7,691 nucleotides of DNA. It comes from Candidatus Kaiserbacteria bacterium. GTDB taxonomy: Bacteria; Patescibacteriota; Minisyncoccia; Phycocordibacterales; UBA918. The notes under the pieces are model-generated. The model worked only from the letters and a program-made list of their open reading frames with translations. It was not told the DNA's origin and searched no databases. Where the stretch lies: positions 1 through 7,691 of the forward strand of contig SKHJ01000037.1 in assembly GCA_007116965.1 (NCBI GenBank). The letters are read 5' to 3'. This document shows positions 1 through 6,199 of the stretch, in pieces. A program made the position numbers and the translations under genes. The number at the start of each line of letters is the position of its first letter. Positions within the stretch are counted from its first letter, which is position 1.

Positions 1-13
1 CTCAATGCCTTCC

Positions 14-24
14 TTGGCGGCCAA
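14..24. repeat. Short palindrome at left edge, upstream of the CNNM-like gene
   Basis: TTGGC-G-GCCAA is an 11-base inverted repeat with a single central base, lying 19 bases before the chosen start codon of the CNNM-like gene. It could be part of an operator, or the end of a terminator for a gene outside the window (the sequence CCATTTTAA follows). It is short enough to arise by chance. No convincing promoter or Shine-Dalgarno site was found in bases 1-42. Confidence 0.2.
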
Positions 25-42
25 CCATTTTAACCATTGACA

Positions 43-1002
43 ATGCTCACGTACTTTATAGCGATCGGACTAATCGGCCTTTCTGCTCTTTTTTCCGGCC
101 TCACCCTCGCCTACTTCTCACTCAACCCGCAAAACCTAGCCCGCAAAGCGCGACTTGGTGATAAGCAGGCCGACCGAGTCTGGCAAGTGCGCCGGCACGG
201 CAACCGTCTCCTCACTACTCTTCTGCTTGGCAACGTAGCGGTCAACGCCGTTCTCTCAGTCTACCTTTCAACCCTAGCCTCGGGAGTGATGGCCGCTGTT
301 ATGGCCACTATTCTAATTCTGATCTTTGGCGAGATCATCCCCCAAGCTACCTTTACCCGACACGCTCTCACCGTTGGTGATTGGGCAGCGCCATTATTGC
401 GCTGGTTGATGCGTGTCACGCATATCATAACCTGGCCCATTGTATACCTACTCGACCGCCTCCTGGGCAAAGAAATGCAAACCATCTACACCCGCCGCGA
501 GTTGATGGCTATTGTCTCTGAGCTTGAAGATGCAGCTCAGCCAGTCATCGACGCCGACGAAGAACGCATCATCCACGGTGCGCTCCAATTCTCTCATACC
601 ACCGTACGTGAGATTATGACAGATAAAGAAGACGTAGTCAGTTTTGATGAAAATCAACGCCTCAACCGCACCTTGGTAGACCAACTACAAGAACACGGCT
701 ACTCTCGCTACCCCATCTACAGTGGCAACCCTGACAATATCGTTGGTATTCTCTACGCCAAAGATTTGCTCGGTGAACCACCAGACACCCCACTAAAGCA
801 AACCGACGAAGCGATGGAACGTTCCTTTCTCGCTGTCCGTCCGGATACGAAGCTAGATACCGTCCTGGCGACAATGTTGAAAAAGCGTCAACACCTCGCC
901 ATTGTCCAGAGTCAAAACCAACAGTTCTTAGGTGTAGTAGCGCTTGAAGATATCATTGAAGAGATCATTCAGGTTGAGATTAAGGATGAGAGTGATGAAT
1001 AA
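43..1002 (+). CDS. CNNM/CorC-HlyC-like membrane protein (DUF21 plus paired CBS domains)
   Basis: This 319-residue protein has the layout of the CNNM/CorC family, integral membrane proteins linked to magnesium or other divalent-cation transport. The DUF21 membrane part spans about residues 1-145, with hydrophobic segments near 2-27, 58-80, 83-100 and 112-140. It shows the family signatures FSGLTLAYFSL (17-27), LLGNVAVN (61-68) and GEIIPQ (96-101; the usual form is GEIxPK). Two CBS motifs follow, about 185-245 and 255-310, with REIMTDKEDV, GYSRYPIY and LGVVALEDIIEEI. CBS pairs usually bind adenine nucleotides. The C-terminal CorC_HlyC domain of longer homologues is absent; the protein stops soon after the second CBS. 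A TTG at 37 is also in frame, but the ATG at 43 is preferred. Neither start has a Shine-Dalgarno site. The family assignment is firm, while the transported ion is unknown. Confidence 0.9.
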   Translation: MLTYFIAIGLIGLSALFSGLTLAYFSLNPQNLARKARLGDKQADRVWQVRRHGNRLLTTLLLGNVAVNAVLSVYLSTLASGVMAAVMATILILIFGEIIPQATFTRHALTVGDWAAPLLRWLMRVTHIITWPIVYLLDRLLGKEMQTIYTRRELMAIVSELEDAAQPVIDADEERIIHGALQFSHTTVREIMTDKEDVVSFDENQRLNRTLVDQLQEHGYSRYPIYSGNPDNIVGILYAKDLLGEPPDTPLKQTDEAMERSFLAVRPDTKLDTVLATMLKKRQHLAIVQSQNQQFLGVVALEDIIEEIIQVEIKDESDE

Positions 1003-1019
1003 TATCTGCCTAGAAGGGA

Positions 1020-1047
1020 TTGATTTTTTACAAAAATATGCTATAAT
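1020..1047 (+). promoter_or_regulatory. Extended -10 promoter of the small exported-protein gene
   Basis: A perfect TATAAT lies at 1042-1047 and is preceded by TG plus one base (1039-1041), making an exact extended -10 element. A weaker -35, TTGATT (1020-1025), sits 16 bases upstream. Transcription would start near 1054, leaving a leader of about 39 bases before the ATG at 1093. This is the clearest promoter in the window. Confidence 0.75.
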
Positions 1048-1081
1048 AAAGAAGTGCGCAATGAACCGCACGTCATCGAGC

Positions 1082-1087
1082 AGGAGA
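1082..1087 (+). promoter_or_regulatory. Shine-Dalgarno site deciding the start at 1093
   Basis: AGGAGA lies five bases before the ATG at 1093, close to ideal spacing. It selects that ATG over the in-frame GTG at 1054. The GTG coincides with the predicted transcription start and would put a charged stretch in front of the signal peptide. It is the only strong Shine-Dalgarno site before a gene in this window. Confidence 0.75.
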
Positions 1088-1092
1088 CAGAA

Positions 1093-1422
1093 ATGAGAAA
1101 TGTTCTTCTTTTGGTTGTGGTCTCTCTACTGACCGCAGGACCGTCGGTAGCCAACGAACTACCGGTTGTCATCCAGAGTGACGCTGCGGCCGGAGAACCG
1201 GTCCAGCTGGTGGACATCCAGCCAATTTACGACCTGACCCGGCCCGACGAACCGATGGTTGGCTGCCTGCTGGTATATCAGTATCTTCCGGAAGACGCCG
1301 AAGAGATGGTTCACTTTCAAGTTGCCGACTACACGATGCAGGTGGTCGCCTTTGGCGGTTGGGGCACCCATCAAGCCGTACTGCAGATCGTGCGCGACCA
1401 CAACTGTCAGATTTCGCCCTAG
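1093..1422 (+). CDS. Small exported protein of unknown function
   Basis: This is a 109-residue protein not recognised as any known family. Residues 1-20 form a classic signal peptide: a short positive start (MRN), a hydrophobic core LLLVVVSLL, and a likely cleavage after SVA (18-20) before NELP. The mature part is about 89 residues and mildly acidic. It has two cysteines (C58 and C105) that could form a disulfide outside the membrane, and a region rich in beta-type residues (VHFQVADYTMQVVAFGGW, 73-90). No lipobox is present. The gene is its own transcription unit, with an extended -10 promoter, a good ribosome site and a strong terminator 8 bases after the stop. Its codons look more G/C-ending (CAG, CTG, GAC) than those of its neighbours, which could reflect high expression or transfer. 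A real exported protein is likely; its role is unknown. Confidence 0.75.
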   Translation: MRNVLLLVVVSLLTAGPSVANELPVVIQSDAAAGEPVQLVDIQPIYDLTRPDEPMVGCLLVYQYLPEDAEEMVHFQVADYTMQVVAFGGWGTHQAVLQIVRDHNCQISP

Positions 1423-1429
1423 GGCACCC

Positions 1430-1463
1430 GCCCCGGACGAGTTTAGTCCGGGGCTTCCTTTTG
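1430..1463 (+). terminator. Intrinsic terminator after the small exported-protein gene
   Basis: GCCCCGGAC (1430-1438) pairs perfectly with GTCCGGGGC (1446-1454) around a 7-base loop, giving a 9-bp GC-rich stem. The T-rich run TTCCTTTTG follows at once. It starts 8 bases after the stop at 1422 and is the best terminator in the window. It should separate the small gene from truB. Confidence 0.85.
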
Positions 1464-1465
1464 TG

Positions 1466-1474
1466 TGCTAGAGT
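1466..1474 (+). promoter_or_regulatory. Possible extended -10 element for truB
   Basis: TG-C-TAGAGT has the TG dinucleotide and matches TATAAT at four of six positions. No -35 is visible at the right distance. Because a strong terminator lies just upstream, truB needs a promoter here unless there is read-through. If this is it, transcription would start at about 1481, next to the ATG at 1482, giving a nearly leaderless mRNA. Confidence 0.3.
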
Positions 1475-1481
1475 ACACCCT

Positions 1482-2354
1482 ATGTCTACCACTCCCCCGT
1501 ACATCATCATTAACAAGCAAGTCGGTGAGACCCCGCTCCAAGCCCTCGAGCGCTACCGCGCTACCCGCCCTGAACTCACCAGTACCCCAATGGCCTACGC
1601 TGGCCGTCTCGACCCAATGGCCTCTGGGGCTCTTCTGATTCTGATTGGTGAAGAATGCAAGTGTCAGTCGCTCTATCACCAGCTCGACAAAGCATATGAT
1701 TTTTCGCTTCTGCTCGGCGTCAGCTCTGATACCCAAGATATTCTCGGACGTCTGCAGTGGGTACACACACCACCAAGCGTACCCGCATCTACTAGTCTGA
1801 AAGAGATCTGCCACAACCTGACCGGCAGTATCACGCTTCCCTACCCTCATTTCTCGGCCAAGACCGTCAAGGGTAAACCACTGCACGTCTGGACCCTCGA
1901 AGGTCGTCTCGGTGAGATCGAGTTGCCAACCCGTACCTCAAGAATCTATCGACTAGAGCCACAACATGTAGCATCCATACCGGCAACCACCCTCTACCAC
2001 AATGCCTTGACCCGCATCAACAGCCTCCCAACCGTGACGGAGCACAGCAAAGCTTTGGGGGCAGATTTCCGTCGGGAGGCAGTGCGGGCAGATTGGCAAG
2101 CATGGTACCAAGCGTACCACGACCAATCTTTCCCGTTGATTCATTGTCGCTGTCTAGCCAGCAGTGGTACCTATATGCGTAGTCTAGCTGCGCTCATTGG
2201 TAAGAAACTAGGAAGCCAAGGGTTGGCCTACTCTATTCACCGCTTACAGATCGGTCGCTACCAACCCCTTTGGGGTACGTGGGGGGTATGGACTAAACGT
2301 CTTCACCGGCCGCTACCAGCTCCTGATATTTTTCTTGATACATCAGGATCGTGA
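1482..2354 (+). CDS. truB: tRNA pseudouridine-55 synthase TruB
   Basis: TruB converts uridine 55 in the T-loop of tRNAs to pseudouridine. The 290-residue product carries the main family motifs: NKQVGETPLQAL near the N-terminus (11-22); the catalytic loop GRLDPMASGAL (41-51) with nucleophile D44; KAYDF (70-74) followed by LGVSSDTQDILG (78-89); FSAKTVKGKPLHVW (124-137); ASSGTYMRSL (226-235) with R233; and HRLQIGRY (253-260). Two things are unusual. There is an extra stretch of about 50 residues between residues 163 and 216. Only about 30 residues follow the last motif, so the C-terminal PUA domain of E. coli TruB is missing. The frame is open back to 1359, but that would cross the terminator, so the ATG at 1482 is chosen. 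Its 3' end overlaps the opposing GH15 gene by 62 bp. Confidence 0.92.
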   Translation: MSTTPPYIIINKQVGETPLQALERYRATRPELTSTPMAYAGRLDPMASGALLILIGEECKCQSLYHQLDKAYDFSLLLGVSSDTQDILGRLQWVHTPPSVPASTSLKEICHNLTGSITLPYPHFSAKTVKGKPLHVWTLEGRLGEIELPTRTSRIYRLEPQHVASIPATTLYHNALTRINSLPTVTEHSKALGADFRREAVRADWQAWYQAYHDQSFPLIHCRCLASSGTYMRSLAALIGKKLGSQGLAYSIHRLQIGRYQPLWGTWGVWTKRLHRPLPAPDIFLDTSGS

Positions 2355-4278
2355 CCACATATTCGGCATGACTCCATACCAACGGAGCGGTTGAAAGATG
2401 CTCGCGGGTATGTGGGTGCATCTGCTCTGCTAAGACACCTGCCCCGGTTGCGTGCGAGCAGGTCCATTCCAAAAGCTCGTAGGCAGCGGCGAGATCTTCA
2501 ATAGTCTGCGCTGCCTTGATGTAATACTGCGCAATCCAGAGCGTGGTAATAACCCAGGGGTTAGGGCTACCAGCATCTTGCAGCGTGTAATAGGTATCAT
2601 TTTCATACCGAACAAAACCTCGACTATTAGCGTGCACCTGCAGTCGCTCAGTCACGGTCTGCAATGATCGTAAAACCCGGTCGTCGTCGACAGCACAAAT
2701 ATTAAAATCAACAACCCCGTGTAAACTACTGACATCCACCGTCCGATCGTATTCTAGACGCCCGTCAGGACCGTGCCGCACGTGTTTGACGAACATACCG
2801 AGCTCAGGGTCATACAGGTGCTCAAGAATAGCGGTCTGCATTCGCTCTGCTGCGGCTTGGTACGAGCGAGCATCTGATTCCTTGCCGAGTAAAATAGCGA
2901 AGCGTGAAGCTGACAGTAACGCTTCTGAAACCGCCGCCGCGGTATACGTTGAAGTGCCATATTTCTCTTCCCAAAGATCAAATGAGGCCTGTGGCAAGCC
3001 GGTAGTAGGCTCGATGTACTCAAGCATAAATTGGGCTGCAGGTTCAATAAATGAGTTGTACATCGACTCAATGAATTCCAACGCTCGGTAGCGCTCATAA
3101 TACTCCCAGAGCGAAATGATGACCAAAGCGGTCTCGTCTTCTTGGATCGGTAAACGTGGCTCACCTTGAAAGAACCACGGGTGCCAAGAACTGCCTAATG
3201 ATCCGTCCGTCCGATACTTATGCATTAAATAACCACCTGGCTCTTGGCACTGCGCCATAAACTCAAAAAATCGCTTGGTCGGATCACCGTAGCCAGCCCG
3301 AGCCAGAGCTCGTACGATCAGAGCACCATCGCGAGGCCACACGTAGCTGTAGGTGTCGCGACCGTGATGCAACATATCAGTATCGCTCGAAGCAATGATG
3401 CCACCTCGGTTGTCCGTATGGACTCTAACCACGATCAAAGAACGATAAAACAGACGTTGCAGATCATCGGCAAAAAGTGAAAGGTCGATATTTTCTTTTT
3501 TAGTCCATGCCTGCCAGTAAGCCTCCGTCGAGGCAATTAATCGCTCAGGTGTTTCCTCGAGCACATATTCGTCTAGCGTATGGGCTTCTGGAATCGAACC
3601 AGCACAAACCATCCAATACTCGACCGTCTGTGACTCGCCAACTGCGAGTGGAAGCGGGCAGGCTAAAACTGAATCGACCGAGCCGTGTTCGATAGGATTG
3701 CCTGAGAGCAGTCCGTCCTCAGCGTCACGAAATGTCCCCTCCTTACCTTCAATACCAAAGATGCCAATATTATATTCAGGAAATGGTTTGCCGTTACAGT
3801 ACGCATTGACAAGCAAGGCCACCTGGCCTTTGTAATGGATGATCGCTTTGACCCTTGGATCATAGTACCCGGTGTCACCACGACGTGATTCTGAAATATG
3901 AAACTGTTGCGCGAAGAAGATCTTAACGTCTCGCGCTTGTTTACCAGTGTTGGTGACTTCGATTGAACGCAAGAACACATTGGCCTCATTATGTACGGCA
4001 TCTCTCGTCTTCAAGCGAATACCCAATCCATGGTGTTCTGCCATCATACTACCGATGGACGTTTCAGCGTCTGCTCCAACCTGAATTTCCCACGCACTAT
4101 CTGACAACCAAGAAAAGGTGCTGTCGACATACACACCAATACGATGAAGGTTATTGCCACTCGCCCCACTAACATGGTTCTCATGACCCACATACGGGTA
4201 GTAGAGGTCACGCACTTGGCCACGCTCATCGATGCCGACGAGCAGATTGCCGTTGCCGATGGTGACAGCGCGTGCCAT
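2293..4278 (-). CDS. GH15 glucoamylase-type glycoside hydrolase, cytoplasmic
   Basis: This 661-residue protein has the prokaryotic GH15 layout. An N-terminal beta-sandwich domain covers about 1-255 (GNGNLLVGIDERGQVRDLYY at 8-27), and an (alpha/alpha)6 catalytic barrel covers about 265-655. Barrel motifs include YVWPRDGAL (312-320), QEDETA (379-384) with E382 as the expected general acid, DLWEEKYG (434-441), NPWVITTLWIAQ (573-584) and LAEQ (616-619) with E618 as the expected general base. GH15 enzymes release beta-glucose from alpha-glucan ends by inversion; some members act on trehalose, isomaltose or dextran, and the motifs alone do not fix the substrate. There is no signal peptide. It is the last gene of the operon, 9 bp after the lysine-rich gene, so translational coupling is likely. 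No Shine-Dalgarno site is seen; GGT directly precedes the ATG. No clear terminator follows. Confidence 0.93.
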   Translation of the reverse strand: MARAVTIGNGNLLVGIDERGQVRDLYYPYVGHENHVSGASGNNLHRIGVYVDSTFSWLSDSAWEIQVGADAETSIGSMMAEHHGLGIRLKTRDAVHNEANVFLRSIEVTNTGKQARDVKIFFAQQFHISESRRGDTGYYDPRVKAIIHYKGQVALLVNAYCNGKPFPEYNIGIFGIEGKEGTFRDAEDGLLSGNPIEHGSVDSVLACPLPLAVGESQTVEYWMVCAGSIPEAHTLDEYVLEETPERLIASTEAYWQAWTKKENIDLSLFADDLQRLFYRSLIVVRVHTDNRGGIIASSDTDMLHHGRDTYSYVWPRDGALIVRALARAGYGDPTKRFFEFMAQCQEPGGYLMHKYRTDGSLGSSWHPWFFQGEPRLPIQEDETALVIISLWEYYERYRALEFIESMYNSFIEPAAQFMLEYIEPTTGLPQASFDLWEEKYGTSTYTAAAVSEALLSASRFAILLGKESDARSYQAAAERMQTAILEHLYDPELGMFVKHVRHGPDGRLEYDRTVDVSSLHGVVDFNICAVDDDRVLRSLQTVTERLQVHANSRGFVRYENDTYYTLQDAGSPNPWVITTLWIAQYYIKAAQTIEDLAAAYELLEWTCSHATGAGVLAEQMHPHTREHLSTAPLVWSHAEYVVTILMYQEKYQELVAAGEDV

Positions 4279-4287
4279 ACCTGAAAG

Positions 4288-4725
4288 TTACAGTTGATAC
4301 CGCTTCAAGTGAGTAACCACGACCGTATGAGCACTCTTTGGTGCTTTGGCGCGCCGTAAGGCGGTAGCACAACCACTATCACCCAGCACCTGTTCGACCC
4401 AATCAGCAAAGTCATGTCGGTCTTTGGTGACATGATGCAAATAGACATCACGTTCCATCGCCGCTAGTTCTTCTGCCAATTCCAACAAAGTGTGCAGCGT
4501 TGAACCATTCGTGACCCAAAAGGCTTGCTCTGGCAGTGCGACTACTAAGTCTTCACGATTGACTTTTTTAGTGCTCTTTTTGGAGCCCCGACTGGTTCGA
4601 ACTTTTTTCTTACTCGTAGTAGCTTTCTTTGCAGCCGAAGGTTTTTTCTTGGTTACCTTTTTGGTTACTGCTTTTTGCTTAGTTGCAGTGGTTTTTTTGC
4701 TCGTTTTTGTCTGCTTAGTTGCCAT
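4288..4725 (-). CDS. Lysine-rich tail fused to a DUF5752-like small domain
   Basis: This 145-residue protein has two distinct parts. Residues 1-59 are a low-complexity tail of Lys, Thr, Ser and Ala with 20 lysines and 3 arginines, and no acidic residue before E58; it resembles histone H1-type tails and is surely disordered. Residues about 60-127 form a compact domain with AFWVTNGSTLHTLLELAEEL (68-87), YLHHVTKDRHDFADWVEQVL (95-114) and GDSGCATALRR (115-125). This pattern matches, from memory, DUF5752-type sequences found in archaea and bacteria, often with sugar-polymer enzymes. Their function is unknown. The gene sits between the GH57 gene (43 bp gap) and the GH15 gene (9 bp gap), so it probably works with the alpha-glucan enzymes. 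The tail might contact DNA, RNA, membrane or an anionic polymer. No Shine-Dalgarno site precedes the ATG. Confidence 0.8.
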   Translation of the reverse strand: MATKQTKTSKKTTATKQKAVTKKVTKKKPSAAKKATTSKKKVRTSRGSKKSTKKVNREDLVVALPEQAFWVTNGSTLHTLLELAEELAAMERDVYLHHVTKDRHDFADWVEQVLGDSGCATALRRAKAPKSAHTVVVTHLKRYQL

Positions 4726-4768
4726 AGATTGTGATAAAGAACGCTACTTAATAAAAGACCGCCTTGTT

Positions 4769-6187
4769 TCATTTGAATAATGACCGGAGACGCTGCCACA
4801 TATCTCCACACATTTGTCGTAATGACACTCCCCAGGCCTGCATCCGTACCATTAGTATACTACGACCAGCGTCGGGAGTGATGTCAGTACCTGGTGATAT
4901 CTGCTGCTCAGTCACCACATTTTCCAATGTCACAGTCTCACCGGTTTGCTCCGCAGCGGTAGCGAGAGTTGGTTGCGACATCTGACTACGTAAATGTGCC
5001 TGGACCCGTAACTGCAAGTCCGATAAGGCATTCATAAAAGCGATATAGGCATCATACGGTGATTCGTATGGACTAAAGTACGCATGTACGTCACCATCAT
5101 TAAACCACTTGGTACACATATAGTAGAAGTGATCCGAAGTCTGTAACTTACGCCAGGTTTCGATCAACTCAGGGTGGTCAGTGGCCAGCACGTCTTGCTC
5201 TAGCTGGTACGTCGCTGCGATAGCGTCCCGTTGAATATCATTACCCACCCAGGCGGTCAGATCGCGGTCAGTATCTGCCCAGGTCAAAATATGCGGCACA
5301 TCGAGATCGCCAACCGCATCATACGCTTCGATGGTCTCGGTCGGCGTGCGAAAGCTGGTATCTTGATGTCGCATCAACATCGACGGCAGGGCCCGCAAAA
5401 ATTCAAAAATGCCGGTATCCTCCCACTGGTGTTCACCAAAGGTCTCATAATCCATAAAGAGATTGATCGTTTGACCATTGCCATGATGGGAATGTACCCA
5501 CTGGGCAAACGTGTCGGCTGAAAGCGGGTAACTCTCCCACCCTCGATTACCAAATCGAAAGGCAATGTCGTCGGACAATTTATAGTTCTTAAGTAGCACC
5601 TTTATTCGTTCACAACCAACCGGTCGGTACAGGAAGTTCGGACTACGCCAACCCAAAACAGGGTCCCAACCTTCAGCCATGATCCCCACGTAGCCATTAT
5701 CTTCACACCATTTTGCTAGATCGTTACGATATGAAAGCTCAGTATTACGAAACACCCTAGGTGTGTAGCCAAACAATGACTGGATCCGCTCTTTGTGTTG
5801 TGCTACCTGACGCTCAAACTCCGGCACCGAATAGAAGAAAGCCAGCGAGTGGTGGTACGTGTCAGCCAAGATCTCAACTCGACCAGTCGCCACCAGTCGT
5901 TGAAACGACTCCAACACATCAGGAGCATATGCGGCAAACTGATCCAGGACCGTCCCGGAGAACGACAACGCAAAACGAAAATCGGGGTACTCGTCAAGCA
6001 AATGTTGCAAGATCTGATTGGTTGGCCGATACGATTTATGAGCAACCTTCTCAACGATTCTCTGGTTATTTAGATCAGTGGCGCTTGCGTCGTTAAAATA
6101 TTGATTATCAACACCGATATCAAAGACTCGGTAACGCTTGACGCGGTATGGTTGGTGAACGTGAAAATAGGGGCAGACCGTGAGCAT
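4769..6187 (-). CDS. GH57 alpha-amylase-type glycoside hydrolase
   Basis: This 472-residue protein shows the five conserved GH57 regions: FHVHQPYR (8-15), GRVEILADTYHHSL (102-115), VFRNTELSY (145-153) with E150 as the expected nucleophile, LFMDYETFGEHQW (243-255) with D246 as the expected acid/base, and HFYYMCTKWFNDGDVHAYF (353-371) with SPYESPYDAY after it. The set is most like the archaeal MJ1611-type alpha-amylases, which cleave alpha-1,4-glucans with retention. A glucanotransferase role is possible, while the branching-enzyme type looks less likely. There is no signal peptide, so it should act in the cytoplasm. After the core (about 1-405) comes a Thr/Glu-rich linker (about 406-440) and a basic amphipathic segment (443-472). 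It starts 12 bp after the glycosyltransferase gene. GGT directly precedes the ATG and there is no Shine-Dalgarno site. Confidence 0.93.
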   Translation of the reverse strand: MLTVCPYFHVHQPYRVKRYRVFDIGVDNQYFNDASATDLNNQRIVEKVAHKSYRPTNQILQHLLDEYPDFRFALSFSGTVLDQFAAYAPDVLESFQRLVATGRVEILADTYHHSLAFFYSVPEFERQVAQHKERIQSLFGYTPRVFRNTELSYRNDLAKWCEDNGYVGIMAEGWDPVLGWRSPNFLYRPVGCERIKVLLKNYKLSDDIAFRFGNRGWESYPLSADTFAQWVHSHHGNGQTINLFMDYETFGEHQWEDTGIFEFLRALPSMLMRHQDTSFRTPTETIEAYDAVGDLDVPHILTWADTDRDLTAWVGNDIQRDAIAATYQLEQDVLATDHPELIETWRKLQTSDHFYYMCTKWFNDGDVHAYFSPYESPYDAYIAFMNALSDLQLRVQAHLRSQMSQPTLATAAEQTGETVTLENVVTEQQISPGTDITPDAGRSILMVRMQAWGVSLRQMCGDMWQRLRSLFK

Positions 6188-6199
6188 ACCGGACGATGG

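Noticed and set aside
1054..1092. Longer N-terminus of the small exported protein from the GTG at 1054.
   Set aside because: The predicted transcription start falls at about 1054. The Shine-Dalgarno site points to the ATG at 1093, and the extension would place charged residues before the signal peptide.
1359..1481. Upstream extension of truB to 1359.
   Set aside because: It would overlap the end of the small exported-protein gene and translate through the terminator stem. The TruB similarity begins after the ATG at 1482.
1587..1625. Near-repeat of CCAATGGCCT in truB.
   Set aside because: It encodes Pro-Met-Ala twice around the catalytic loop (PMAYAGRLDPMASG), which is expected from the protein motif and is not a DNA repeat.
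1443..1886. 147-codon - strand frame opposite truB, and the 115-codon frame at 1169-1516.
   Set aside because: Both lie antisense to genes with strong motif or signal evidence, and one runs across the terminator hairpin. Neither looks like a real protein.
2264..2276. ACCCC-TTT-GGGGT hairpin near the convergent gene ends, considered as terminator of the operon.
   Set aside because: The stem is only 5 bp and no T run follows on the - strand. It lies inside truB coding sequence.
2754..3164. 136-codon open frame on the - strand inside the GH15 gene.
   Set aside because: It overlaps a gene with clear family motifs in another frame, and its translation has no recognisable motif. Similar shadow frames at 3663-4001, 5761-6096, 6070-6366 and 6210-6572 were dropped for the same reason.
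4560..4725. Low-complexity T/A-rich stretch considered as a non-coding repeat or frameshifted region.
   Set aside because: It encodes the lysine-rich tail in one continuous frame joined to a well-formed domain. The bias is explained by the AAA/AAG codons.
2352..4771. Alternative genetic code with TGA read as glycine, as in some candidate phyla.
   Set aside because: truB and GH57 end naturally at TGA after complete domains, no gene has an internal TGA, and reading through the truB stop would run deep into the opposing gene.
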